NCBI GenBank assembly: GCA_024276305.1
Contig: JAJRXK010000014.1
Coordinates: 1-48,126, forward strand
Length of the DNA: 48,126 bases
Reading direction: 5' to 3'
DNA from: Candidatus Krumholzibacteriota bacterium
GTDB taxonomy: Bacteria > Krumholzibacteriota > Krumholzibacteriia > JAJRXK01
The position numbers and the translations under genes are program-made. The notes beneath the pieces are model-generated. The model worked only from the letters and a program-made list of their open reading frames with translations, had not been told where the DNA came from and searched no databases. Of this stretch, positions 8,911 to 17,871 are shown in pieces; within the stretch, counting starts at the first letter, position 1; each line of letters opens with the position of its first letter.

Positions 8911-9530
8911 GGGCCAACCTCATTCCCCGGTGCATCGCCTGGCTCCGTTCGAGCCGCGATCGACTTTTCCTGCAGTTCCCGAACATGGGCCACCAGACAC
9001 CAGCGATCCCCTGGAGCGATCTGACCTGCATGAGCAGGCATGTTGCCCTGACCGAAGCTGATGATGTGGAAGATCTGACCCTCGGGCAGCATGGCCGCGT
9101 GGGCTGCAGTGAGGGAAGGCGGAGGAGGAAAGCCCCGCTGCGCCACGAGGCCGTCGCCGGCTCCGGTTGGTCCGTGGCAGGGCTGACAGAATTTCGCAAA
9201 CTCCTTGGCTCCACGTCTCCGAAGCTCGGGATCCTGCAGGTCGACCGGACTCTGGAGTTCCGTTCCGGCCCGCAACGCGTCCTTGGGTCCTGGACCGAAT
9301 CCCAACGGCATCTTTCCCCGAGCCACCGTGCCCTCGGGCGGCGCCTGGAGGGTCTGACCCGAGCCCAGGACCGGATTGACCTGGAAGGCCTGATAGCTGA
9401 TGGAATAGGCCATGTCCGGCATGTACTCGACATTGGTCTTGGAGAGATCTCGACCACCACTGAGGACCAACAGGATGGACCCCGCGATGACGACAATCAG
9501 AAATGCGTTCAACTGCGCAAGCCGGCTCAT
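8907..9530 (-). CDS. actE: Alternative complex III monohaem cytochrome c, ActE
   Basis: A 207-residue periplasmic monohaem cytochrome c, anchored by an N-terminal hydrophobic segment at about residues 9-25. The single haem motif is CQPCHG at about residue 115, with a distal Met likely in QGNMPAHA. N-terminal residues 34-60 (NVEYMPDMAYSISYQAF) match the stretch usual in ActE proteins ahead of the cytochrome fold. It should carry electrons from the ActA/ActB side of the complex to the periplasmic acceptor. ATGA overlaps occur at both ends, with actD upstream and actF downstream. Confidence 0.9.
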   Translation of the reverse strand: MSRLAQLNAFLIVVIAGSILLVLSGGRDLSKTNVEYMPDMAYSISYQAFQVNPVLGSGQTLQAPPEGTVARGKMPLGFGPGPKDALRAGTELQSPVDLQDPELRRRGAKEFAKFCQPCHGPTGAGDGLVAQRGFPPPPSLTAAHAAMLPEGQIFHIISFGQGNMPAHAGQIAPGDRWCLVAHVRELQEKSIAARTEPGDAPGNEVGP

Positions 9531-10069
9531 TGAATGGGCTCCTGTTCTACTCGCTCCACAACCTCGAGCACGTGGAACTCCTCGAACATCTTTTGAGTCG
9601 ACTCCTTGTCAAAGGAAGCATCCGTCTCTTCGAGCACCAATGCGAACTTGTCGTCGGTCACGCCATGCACCGGCAGTTTCGCCTTCCTCCCCGGAATGAG
9701 GCGCTGACCGATGAAGAATGCGGTTACCGTTCCCAGGCCGGCAAAGAGAACCATCACCTCGAAGGTAACTGGAATGAAAGCCGGAAGGGAGTTCCAGGGC
9801 TTGCCACCAACATTCACCGGCCATGACACTGCGGTAGTCCAGAACTCGAACCAGATCTTCAGTCCCGCGCCGAGAATCCCCATTGCCAGAGTGAAGAGCG
9901 GAAGCCTTGTGTACCGCAGGCCCATGGCCTTCTCCAATCCATGAACGGCATAGGGAGCGTACACGTCGACGATGGTCAGTCCTCGTTGCCTCGCTTCATT
10001 GGTGGCACCGAGGATGTCTTCCTCCGTCCCGAATACCCCCAGATAGAACCGGCGATTCTCACGCTGCAT
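9527..10069 (-). CDS. actD: Alternative complex III subunit ActD (DUF3341)
   Basis: A 180-residue membrane subunit of the DUF3341 type. An N-terminal soluble region (YLGVFGTEEDIL, VYAPYAVHGLEKAMGL) is followed by two membrane helices around residues 55-75 and 95-120 and a cytoplasmic tail. The start is ATG 10069, behind GGAGG at good spacing; the frame also extends to 10087, where there is no better site. The gene overlaps actC by 11 bases and actE by four. It is a structural subunit with no cofactor motif visible. Confidence 0.9.
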   Translation of the reverse strand: MQRENRRFYLGVFGTEEDILGATNEARQRGLTIVDVYAPYAVHGLEKAMGLRYTRLPLFTLAMGILGAGLKIWFEFWTTAVSWPVNVGGKPWNSLPAFIPVTFEVMVLFAGLGTVTAFFIGQRLIPGRKAKLPVHGVTDDKFALVLEETDASFDKESTQKMFEEFHVLEVVERVEQEPIQ

Positions 10070-11429
10070 TCTTGCGCCTCCTCCCAATGCTCAGCACACC
10101 CTTCACTTCAGCCATTGCGATGACCGGAACAAAACGAATGAAGATCAGGAACAGGGTGAAGAAGAGACCGAAGCTCCCCAGAAGAGTCGCAAGCTCGACG
10201 AGCGACGGCGAGTACCCTGCCCAGCTGGCGGGCAGGTAATCACGATGGAGAGACGTTACGATGAGAACATATCTCTCGAACCACATCCCGACGTTCACGA
10301 AGAGCGTGAGAATGAAGACAAAGACGAAGTTCTCTCGGACTCGCCGAATCCAGAAGAGCTGCGGCGTGATCACGTTACAGGCAACCATGGTCCAATACGC
10401 CCACGCGAATGGCCCCATCGCACGATTGAGAAAGACGAATTGCTCGAACTCGTTGCCCGAGTACGCTGCCACGAAGAACTCCGTGGCATAGGAGAGACCG
10501 ACGATGGACCCCGTGAGCAGAATGAGTTTGGTCATCGCCCCTACGTGAGTTTTCGTGATGTAGTCCTCGAGGTGCATCGTCTTGCGCGCAATGAGCATGA
10601 GAGTCAGCACCATTGCCATACCCGAGAACACCGCTCCTGCGACGAAGTAGGGAGGGAAGATCGTGGTATGCCATCCTGGAATCACCGAGGTGGCAAAATC
10701 CCAACTCACGATGGTATGCACGGAGATGACCAGTGGAGTAGCCAGACCGGCCAGGAGGAGATACAGAGTCTCGTAACGCATCCACGTCCGGTAGGATCCG
10801 TTCCACCCGAGACTCACGAAGCCCATGATGCGTTTCTTCCAGATCCCCTTGGCCCGATCCCTCACCGCGGCCAGATCCGGAACCATGCCCAGATACCAAA
10901 ACGCGAGAGAGATGGAAAAGTAGGTCGCGATGGCGAAGAAGTCCCAGACCAGGGGAGAGCGGAAGTTGACCCAGAGAGGGCCCCGACCATTCGGATAAGG
11001 GAACATCCAATAGGCGAACCACGGACGACCCATGTGAATCAGAGGGAACAGTCCCGCACACATCACCGCGAAGATCGTCATGGCTTCCGCGGCCCGATTC
11101 ACCGACGTTCGCCACCGTTGCCGGAACAAGAACAAGACCGCTGAGATCAGAGTGCCGGCATGACCGATTCCGATCCAGAACACGAAGTTGGTGATATCGA
11201 AAGCCCAACCCACCGTATTGTTCAGACCCCACACCCCAATCCCGGTGGCGATCTGGTAGGTGACTGCGACCGCGCCCAACCCCAGCAAGGACAACGCCGC
11301 CAGGAACGCCATCCACCAGAGTGCGGTAGGCCGACCCTCGAGAAGTCTCGAAATGTCGTTGGTCACATCACCGGGAGTTTTGTCCCCGAGGATCAACGGA
11401 GTCTGGTCCATGGCCACCTCATCCGTCAT
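10059..11429 (-). CDS. actC: Alternative complex III quinol-site membrane subunit ActC
   Basis: A 456-residue NrfD/PsrC-family integral membrane protein with about ten helices. Landmarks are NNTVGWAFDITNFVFWIGIG near residue 70, FPLIHMGRPWFAYWMFPYP near 130 and TIVSWDFATSVIPGWHTTIF near 230, all typical of ActC. It is the expected quinol-binding subunit, handing electrons to the iron-sulfur clusters of ActB. Its start overlaps the actB end by 11 bases; ATG 11411 is an alternative start. Its 3' end overlaps actD. Confidence 0.92.
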   Translation of the reverse strand: MTDEVAMDQTPLILGDKTPGDVTNDISRLLEGRPTALWWMAFLAALSLLGLGAVAVTYQIATGIGVWGLNNTVGWAFDITNFVFWIGIGHAGTLISAVLFLFRQRWRTSVNRAAEAMTIFAVMCAGLFPLIHMGRPWFAYWMFPYPNGRGPLWVNFRSPLVWDFFAIATYFSISLAFWYLGMVPDLAAVRDRAKGIWKKRIMGFVSLGWNGSYRTWMRYETLYLLLAGLATPLVISVHTIVSWDFATSVIPGWHTTIFPPYFVAGAVFSGMAMVLTLMLIARKTMHLEDYITKTHVGAMTKLILLTGSIVGLSYATEFFVAAYSGNEFEQFVFLNRAMGPFAWAYWTMVACNVITPQLFWIRRVRENFVFVFILTLFVNVGMWFERYVLIVTSLHRDYLPASWAGYSPSLVELATLLGSFGLFFTLFLIFIRFVPVIAMAEVKGVLSIGRRRKNAA

Positions 11430-14382
11430 GATGATCGCGCCCTTCCCCGTCTTCTCGATTCCGCACCAGCTGCAGATACCCTACCGACGGTTTCACGTTG
11501 ATTTCCTCCAGCACGCGGTAGTGCCGCCGACTACTGATCGATGCCGCCACCTCGCTCTGGGCATCGTTCATGTCACCGAACACGATGGCTTGCGCCGGAC
11601 AGCTCTGCTGACATGCAGTGCGAATGTCACCATCTGCGAGAGGTCGGCCGCCACGACGCGCCTCCGCCTTGGCCTCATGGATACGCTGGGCGCAGAAGGA
11701 GCACTTCTCCATCACTCCCCGTGACCGTACGGTCACATCGGGATTCAGAGTCAGGTTCTCGTAGGCATCGTCCCGCGAGTACTCGAACCAATTGAACCTT
11801 CGTACCTTGTAGGGACAGTTGTTCATGCAATATCGCGTTCCCACGCAGCGGTTGTAGATCTGCTCATTCAGACCTTCTTCACTGTGCACCGTGGCCAGAA
11901 CCGGACACACGGTCTCGCAGGGCGCGTTGTCGCACTGGTGACACATCATCGGTTGATGCGCCACCGTGAGATCATCTCCCGATCCCGAGAAGTAGCGATC
12001 GATGCGAATCCAATGCATCTCCCGATTGCGTCGGACTTCGTCCTTGCCCACCACAGGTACGTTGTTCTCGACCTGACACGCGACCACACAACCTCCACAC
12101 CCCGTACACGCGGTCAGGTCGATCGTCATTCCCCAATGATGTCCCGTGTACTCGTGATCTTCGGGCCAGAGATCGCCCTTGTGATGCGGGGCGGAGTGAC
12201 TGCTCTCCGACACGGCCAGTGCAGCGACCGTGGACTCCTGAATGTTCGGGCGACGCGCGCCACTGGCAGGAGCCAGATGAGCCGGCACGTCGATGCTCTG
12301 ATAGTCCTGAGTGAGGGCCAACTCGGACTTGCGGCCGGTGGCATGCAATCTCACCTGAGTTCCCGAGAACCGTCGACCCGAGGACCCGCGAACCACCAGC
12401 GGAGTGGCCGAGACGCCGACCAGTCCGTTGTCGCCAACGGTGGGCTTCTTCTCGATCCACGAGGGACCCATGGACTCGAATCGACGAGAAGCCTCCGCTC
12501 CGTAGCCCATGGCGACGGCGACCACGTTGTCGTGCTGACCCGCTTGGACCAACACCGGCAATTCGACGGATTCTCCCGTCGGCAGCGATATCGACACTAC
12601 GTCACCCTGACTCAGGCCGATCCGCTCGGCGGCCGCCGGAGACAGGCGAGCATAGTTGTCCCAAACCGCCTTGGTGATGGGATCGGGAAGTTCGTGCAAC
12701 CACGGGTTGAAAGCGTGGCCGGCGTTCGGCATCCCCGCTTTGGTATAGAGAACCAACTCGAATCCGTCGCCTCGCGAGAATTTCTCGGCCCGAGCTGCGA
12801 AAACCGGAGCAGTTCGAAATCCACCGACTCGAAAGGACGCGGCGGATTTCTTCACGAAACCGTTGTGCAGTCGCTGTTCCCACTGCCGACCGGTTCCCCA
12901 GCGTTCCTGCAACTGCGCCCGTGCGGATCTCTCCTTCCCACTCCAAGCGGCCAGCGTTTCGACCACCTGTCGAGTATCTCCCAGGGGACGAATGAGAGGT
13001 TGGGTGAATCCCACGACTCCCTGCACCATCTCTGTATCGCTCCAAGACTCCAGATAGTGATGGTCGGGACAGATGTAATGAGCCAACGCCGAGCTTTCGT
13101 CAGGACGCTGTGCGAAAGAGATGATCAGGCGAATCTTGGCCAATTCCGCCGCCCCCGCGCCCTTTCCTGGTAGATCCAGCAGCGGGTTCACGCCGTCGAC
13201 GATCAGCAGGTCGACTTTCCCAGCCGCGATCTCCCCGAGCACTTCCTCCAGCTGCGCCTCACTGCCCTGAACCTGGAAGCTCGGGCGATCCAGATCCAGT
13301 GTGCGGCCGTAGTTCCCCAGGGCATCGTTGATGAAGTTGCAGATCAGCTGGGCGGTGAGGTCGTCGGCCCCACAGAGGACCACGCTCTCCCCGCGATGGA
13401 CCCAGAGCTCGTCGGCCACTTCTTCGATCAGACCCTGGGGCAGCGAGTCCGTCGCGTTTTCGGAACGTCGGTAGGGCCGTCCCGCCTTGCGAGCCACTGC
13501 CGCGGCGAGTTGCGAGAGAACCGCGACTCGGGAGCTCGGCGCTACTCGGTATCGCTGGTCGGCCTTGGCGCCCGTAATCGACAGGGTTGACTCGAACTGA
13601 AGGTGACGCGAGAAGGTCGTACCGTCCCGGTCCGCCCGACGAGCAGCTGTGTAGTCCCGCGTGAACTCCACGGGAGAGATCCAGGTGCCCAGGAAGTCCG
13701 CATCGAATCCGACGATGATTCGGGCACGATCCAGGTGGATATGGGGAACCACCCGCGCCCCGTGGGTCTCTTCGTAGGCGTCGAGAATCGCGGTGCCCCT
13801 CGCAGGATCGTACATCACGTGACGCGCGTCGCGGAATCGGGACAGGAAGTCGTCAATGGCCCGTTGCTTGGTCGGGCTGTTCACCACCGCACTCAAATAG
13901 CGCACCTTGGCGCCGGACCGAGCGAAGCGGTCCAAGTGCTCGCGAATCTCAGCATCGACGCGGGCCCAATCCGACTCTTCGCCATCGCGCACCGGCGCGC
14001 GGTAGCGGTGAGAGTCGTAGAGGCCGAGCAACGACGCTTGCCCCACCGCACAGAGACCACCCTTGGAGATCGGATGCTCTGGATTCCCCTCCAATTTGAT
14101 CGGACGGCCATCACGGCTCTTCGCCAGGATGCCGCACCCTGCGGCACAACCACCGCACGTCGTCGCATAGTAGTCTGCTCTTCCCGGGACCATTCCCTCG
14201 GGTTGCTCGAGCAGAGGAAGGAGTTCCTCCTCTGGCGCGCGTGCGCAACCGTAGACCATCGCTCCCACGAAGGTGAACCCGGCAGCCTGAAGGAACCGCC
14301 GGCGAGAAAGGCTGGTGTAGGCCGAATCCAGCAGTCCATCATCGATGACTTCGGGAGGATTCGTGGGCCTGGGTTCCGACAT
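11419..14382 (-). CDS. actB: Alternative complex III iron-sulfur/molybdopterin-like subunit ActB
   Basis: A 987-residue two-domain protein. Residues 26-45 carry a Tat-like signal (SRRRFLQAAGF) ending near a Cys. Residues ~55-720 resemble a molybdopterin oxidoreductase; in characterised ActB this part carries no molybdenum. The motif TTCGGCAAGCGI with a later GGLCAVGQA keeps the positions of a proximal cluster. Residues ~755-935 are a four-motif ferredoxin domain: CTGCGGCVVAC, CHQCDNAPCETVCP, CVGTRYCMNNCP, and CSFC with TACQQSCP. It relays electrons from ActC to ActA. The gene follows actA by 12 bases behind AGGAG and overlaps actC. The length is slightly short for the family but complete. Confidence 0.92.
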   Translation of the reverse strand: MSEPRPTNPPEVIDDGLLDSAYTSLSRRRFLQAAGFTFVGAMVYGCARAPEEELLPLLEQPEGMVPGRADYYATTCGGCAAGCGILAKSRDGRPIKLEGNPEHPISKGGLCAVGQASLLGLYDSHRYRAPVRDGEESDWARVDAEIREHLDRFARSGAKVRYLSAVVNSPTKQRAIDDFLSRFRDARHVMYDPARGTAILDAYEETHGARVVPHIHLDRARIIVGFDADFLGTWISPVEFTRDYTAARRADRDGTTFSRHLQFESTLSITGAKADQRYRVAPSSRVAVLSQLAAAVARKAGRPYRRSENATDSLPQGLIEEVADELWVHRGESVVLCGADDLTAQLICNFINDALGNYGRTLDLDRPSFQVQGSEAQLEEVLGEIAAGKVDLLIVDGVNPLLDLPGKGAGAAELAKIRLIISFAQRPDESSALAHYICPDHHYLESWSDTEMVQGVVGFTQPLIRPLGDTRQVVETLAAWSGKERSARAQLQERWGTGRQWEQRLHNGFVKKSAASFRVGGFRTAPVFAARAEKFSRGDGFELVLYTKAGMPNAGHAFNPWLHELPDPITKAVWDNYARLSPAAAERIGLSQGDVVSISLPTGESVELPVLVQAGQHDNVVAVAMGYGAEASRRFESMGPSWIEKKPTVGDNGLVGVSATPLVVRGSSGRRFSGTQVRLHATGRKSELALTQDYQSIDVPAHLAPASGARRPNIQESTVAALAVSESSHSAPHHKGDLWPEDHEYTGHHWGMTIDLTACTGCGGCVVACQVENNVPVVGKDEVRRNREMHWIRIDRYFSGSGDDLTVAHQPMMCHQCDNAPCETVCPVLATVHSEEGLNEQIYNRCVGTRYCMNNCPYKVRRFNWFEYSRDDAYENLTLNPDVTVRSRGVMEKCSFCAQRIHEAKAEARRGGRPLADGDIRTACQQSCPAQAIVFGDMNDAQSEVAASISSRRHYRVLEEINVKPSVGYLQLVRNREDGEGRDHHDG

Positions 14383-14394
14383 GGTTCGGATCTC

Positions 14395-15048
14395 CTAGTA
14401 GTGACAGGCGACGCAGTCCAGCGACGCTCGAACGGGTCGACCAGCCAGTCCGGAAGCATTCAGCCGCCGGTGACAATTCACGCACCAACCCATGCTGAGA
14501 CTCTCCACCTGGCGAACTCGCTCCATCGTTTCCACTGCTCCATGACAGCTGGCGCAAGAAACTCCAACCGAGACATGTGAACGATGGTCGAATCGGACAT
14601 AGGCCGGCACTCGGTGGATCTTCACCCACCGAATAGGCTTCTTCTCTCGGTGAGGATCGACATTCAGCGACGCATCGAGCCCAAGCGCGTCGTAGATCTT
14701 CTGAATCTCCGGTGACACCACCGGCTGGGGCTTGCGTCCTGCTTCGGTCGCCGCCGCGTCCTCGGCCCGCACCGCTCCGAGGGGAGCGGAGACGAATCGA
14801 TGACAGTTCATACAGACGCTCGTGGCCGGGACTCCAGCGTGACGGCTCTTCTCCGCGGCCCAGTGGCAGTACTGACAATCCACTTGCAACTCACCCGCGT
14901 GAAGACGATGGGAAAAGGCGATCGGTTGTTCCGGCGCGTAGCCCTGCCGGTTCCACAGAATGTGCGCACCCTCTCCCTGGGCCAGTAGAATTGCCACAGA
15001 GAAGAAGGCGGCCACCGCCAGAACCAGGGTAAGGATGCTGTGTTTCAT
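14395..15048 (-). CDS. actA: Alternative complex III pentahaem cytochrome c, ActA
   Basis: A 217-residue periplasmic multihaem cytochrome with an N-terminal membrane anchor at about residues 5-24. Five CXXCH motifs are visible in order: CQYCH, CMNCH, CASCH, CVNCH and CVACH. Five is the number known for ActA. The spacing of the first pair (YCHWAAEKSRHAGVP..CMNCH) is characteristic. It should receive electrons from ActB and deliver them to ActE or another soluble carrier. It is the first act gene and starts 19 bases after narI, so the nar and act genes form one transcription unit. Confidence 0.93.
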   Translation of the reverse strand: MKHSILTLVLAVAAFFSVAILLAQGEGAHILWNRQGYAPEQPIAFSHRLHAGELQVDCQYCHWAAEKSRHAGVPATSVCMNCHRFVSAPLGAVRAEDAAATEAGRKPQPVVSPEIQKIYDALGLDASLNVDPHREKKPIRWVKIHRVPAYVRFDHRSHVSVGVSCASCHGAVETMERVRQVESLSMGWCVNCHRRLNASGLAGRPVRASLDCVACHY

Positions 15049-15067
15049 GGCCCTTCTCGCCCCAACG

Positions 15068-15775
15068 TCAGCGCGGCAGGCGACGCGAATGAGGTGACCA
15101 GTTCCAGCGCACGACCTGAGTGCGCCGCCAGAGATACTGATTCGGAATCACCAGGATGTGCACCAATCGGGTGAACGGGAAGAATCCGATCACCACGAAG
15201 GCATTCACGATGTGCAATTGCACCGCCCACGGAAGAGCAACCACGTAGTTGATCTCGGGATTCAGTCGTGCAATGGACCAGAGGTAGGGCGAGGCTGCGG
15301 CCGCGAACCACGATGAACCCCAGGGATGGATCACTGCGATGTAGACTCCGGAAACCGCCTGCACCAAGAGCAGTCCGTAGAGAACCCAATCCGACGGGCT
15401 CGTGACCGTCCGCGCCTTCACGAACACCCATCTCCGGACCAAGATCGCCACCAGACCCACCACGGTGAGCAGGCCGAAGACCAACGCCGTCCCTTCCAGA
15501 ATGTAGAGCCTCAGCGGGACGCCATTGAAAGCCAGAACCTGTCGAGGAATCAGCAGCCCGATGACGTGGCCCGTGAGCACGGTGAGAATCCCGTAATGGA
15601 ATGGCACCAGCGCCCAGAAGTGCCGCTGGTTCTCCAGGAATTGCGATGAAAGGCTCGAGTAGGTGAACCTCTGCGCCCGGTAGCGCTGGATCGACACCAA
15701 GAAGAAGAGCGCCAGCGCGATATACGGCAGCACGGCGAAGAGCATCTCGTCCAAGTACGTCTGTCCGGCTTCCAT
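15068..15775 (-). CDS. narI: Respiratory nitrate reductase gamma subunit (cytochrome b) NarI
   Basis: A 235-residue membrane dihaem cytochrome b that oxidises quinol and passes electrons to NarH. Five hydrophobic helices are visible. Histidines suited to haem ligation occur in helix regions around VPFHYGILTVLTGH and VQLHIVNAFVVIGF. The C-terminal FTRLVHILVIP is a family hallmark. I chose ATG 15775, with GGAG five bases upstream; the frame extends upstream to 15847 but that part lies inside narJ. Two bases separate it from the narJ stop. Confidence 0.93.
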   Translation of the reverse strand: MEAGQTYLDEMLFAVLPYIALALFFLVSIQRYRAQRFTYSSLSSQFLENQRHFWALVPFHYGILTVLTGHVIGLLIPRQVLAFNGVPLRLYILEGTALVFGLLTVVGLVAILVRRWVFVKARTVTSPSDWVLYGLLLVQAVSGVYIAVIHPWGSSWFAAAASPYLWSIARLNPEINYVVALPWAVQLHIVNAFVVIGFFPFTRLVHILVIPNQYLWRRTQVVRWNWSPHSRRLPR

Positions 15776-15777
15776 GG

Positions 15778-16368
15778 TCACTCCTTGCTTCCGACGGGGA
15801 GTTGGAACCCCTCGTGGTTCTGCATCTGGGTCTCGTCGATCTTCCATGCCGGCTCGCCATGAACCGAAATCAAGAAGTCCTGGGCGGCCTGGATCAGATG
15901 TCGGAACGGATTCGACTCTTCGGTGACCTTCGTGATCATCACCGCCAGAGCAGGCTCGACCGCCTGGGTGGCGAATCTCTGCTGCTCTTCTGCTTCCATC
16001 CTCCCGAGGACCGGCAACACGTGCACCAAGTGATCCGGGAGTTCATGGGTTTCGGTGACGCCCTGACGCCGGAGCTGCTCGCGCATCCACACCATGAACG
16101 ACCCACGATCGTAGCGTTCGCCGAAGAGGTGCCAACCCACTTCTGCGCAAGCGGCCGGGTTGAGATCGAAGGTTCGGGTGAAGGATTCTTCCAGATCGTG
16201 CAACTCCATGTCGCCGATCTCTTCCGAAAACTGGCGCAGTCTTGTGGCCGCAGTCGGGCACCGCTCGTCCATGAGGCTCGTCACCGTCATCAATGTCTCG
16301 CCATAGTCCCCGGTGGGATAGGCGAAGAGCTTCGCGAAGCGATCGTAGAGCGATACCATAGAGGTCAT
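15778..16368 (-). CDS. narJ: Nitrate reductase assembly chaperone NarJ
   Basis: A 196-residue all-helical cytoplasmic chaperone of the NarJ/TorD group that holds apo-NarG for molybdenum cofactor insertion. Typical features are YDRFAKLFAYPTGDYGETL at the start, LEESFTRTFDLNPAACAEVGWHLFG in the middle and the conserved LPDHLVHVLPVL. ATG 16368 overlaps the narH stop by one base (TGATG), with a GAGGGG site upstream. A longer upstream frame exists but lies inside narH and lacks similarity. It sits between narH and narI, the usual order. Confidence 0.92.
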   Translation of the reverse strand: MTSMVSLYDRFAKLFAYPTGDYGETLMTVTSLMDERCPTAATRLRQFSEEIGDMELHDLEESFTRTFDLNPAACAEVGWHLFGERYDRGSFMVWMREQLRRQGVTETHELPDHLVHVLPVLGRMEAEEQQRFATQAVEPALAVMITKVTEESNPFRHLIQAAQDFLISVHGEPAWKIDETQMQNHEGFQLPVGSKE

Positions 16369-17858
16369 CACAGTCCCCTCCTGGACCCGGACGAGAACCC
16401 GAAGCCCACGCTCTGCCGATGTTCGTGCGGATCCTTCATCATCTCGATGGCTTCCTCTCGCTGAGCCGGAGGAATGACGAATCGATCGTCGAAGGTACAC
16501 AGCGAGGTCAGACGGTAGAGCGCTTCCGCCTCTTCCACCGAACAGTCCGCCGCTTGCAGCATCTTGTGAGCGGTCGCCATATCGATGTCTCCGACCGTCA
16601 TTGCCCGTCGATACCAGCGCACTGCCTTCTGCTTCTTGAGTGCGTAGGCCACTTTCGATTCATGACCCGCACCGAAGAGGTTCGCCAGGAACTTCATCGG
16701 AACTCGCGAACTCTCGATGTCGTGGAAGAATCCATTGTTCAAGTGATCAACCGTATCTCCGTTCTGCTGCGACATCACCGGAGACATCGGTGGCACATAG
16801 AAAAGCATGGGGAGAGTCCGGTATTCGATGTGCGGAGGCAGAGCGACCTTCCACTCCTTCACGAACTTGTAGACGGGTGACTTCTGTGCGGAATCGATGA
16901 CCGCGTCGTGAATGCCGCACTTCTTCGCCGACTCGATGACCTCGGGATCGTTCGGGTCGAGAATCATCGACCGATGCCCCTCGACTAGCTCCGAATCCGG
17001 GAGCTTGGCGATGTGTTCGATCTTTTCCGCGTCGTAGAGCAGGACCCCGAGATAGCGAATGCGCCCGACGCAGGAGTGGAAACACGCCGGAGCCTGCCCG
17101 GTTTCCAGCCGCGGGAAACAGAGAATGCATTTCTCGGATTTTCCGGTGTGCCAGTTGTAGTAGGTCTTCTTGTAAGGACAGGCCGCCACACACGATCTCC
17201 ACGCTCGACAGCGCTTCTGATCGATGAGCACGATCCCGTCCTCTCCGCGCTTGTAGAGTGCCCCCGAAGGACAAGAGGCCACGCACGCAGGATTCAGACA
17301 GTGATTGCAGATTCTCGGGAAGTAGAAGAACACCAAGCGTTCGATCGCCGACAACTGTTGACGCTGGTCTGGACTCAGCCCCTTCAGGTTTGGATCGTTG
17401 GCGGCGTAGATCTTCGATCCACCCAGATCGTCATCCCAATTCGGGCCCGACTCGATGTCGATGTATTCTCCCGTCACTCGAGAGATGGGGCGCGCAGTGG
17501 GCTGATCGGGACCTTCCGGAGCATTGAACAGATTCTGATAGTCGTAGGTCCACGGCTCGTAGTAGTCGTCCATGCTCGGCATGTGCGGATTGTGGAAGAT
17601 ATTCGGGACAATGCGCTTCTTGTCCGTGGACCGGAGGCTGATCTCGTCTCCCTTCTTCTCCCATCCTCCCGCAAACTTGTCCTGATCCTCCCACTGGGCA
17701 GGATACCCGGTACCGGGCTTGGTCTCGACATTGTTCCACCACATGTATTCCGTGCCGGATCGGTCGGTCCAGATGTTCTTGCAGGCGATGCTGCAGGTGT
17801 GGCACCCGATGCACTTGTCGAGGTGAAACACCATTGAGATTTGCGAACGAACTTGCAT
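16368..17858 (-). CDS. narH: Respiratory nitrate reductase beta subunit NarH
   Basis: A 496-residue iron-sulfur subunit that relays electrons from NarI to NarG. Four Cys groups are visible: CIGCHTCSIAC near residue 15; CNHCLNPACVASCP; CRAWRSCVAACP, where Trp replaces the second Cys as in the [3Fe-4S] cluster of known NarH; and CILC with CFHSC. The VFHLDKCIGC start and the PRICNHCLNPACVASCPSGA stretch are diagnostic. ATG 17858 (or GTG 17861) follows GGGAG. The narG stop lies about ten bases upstream, and the 3' end overlaps narJ by one base. The length matches the family. Confidence 0.95.
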   Translation of the reverse strand: MQVRSQISMVFHLDKCIGCHTCSIACKNIWTDRSGTEYMWWNNVETKPGTGYPAQWEDQDKFAGGWEKKGDEISLRSTDKKRIVPNIFHNPHMPSMDDYYEPWTYDYQNLFNAPEGPDQPTARPISRVTGEYIDIESGPNWDDDLGGSKIYAANDPNLKGLSPDQRQQLSAIERLVFFYFPRICNHCLNPACVASCPSGALYKRGEDGIVLIDQKRCRAWRSCVAACPYKKTYYNWHTGKSEKCILCFPRLETGQAPACFHSCVGRIRYLGVLLYDAEKIEHIAKLPDSELVEGHRSMILDPNDPEVIESAKKCGIHDAVIDSAQKSPVYKFVKEWKVALPPHIEYRTLPMLFYVPPMSPVMSQQNGDTVDHLNNGFFHDIESSRVPMKFLANLFGAGHESKVAYALKKQKAVRWYRRAMTVGDIDMATAHKMLQAADCSVEEAEALYRLTSLCTFDDRFVIPPAQREEAIEMMKDPHEHRQSVGFGFSSGSRRGL

Positions 17859-17871
17859 CACAGCTCCCGTC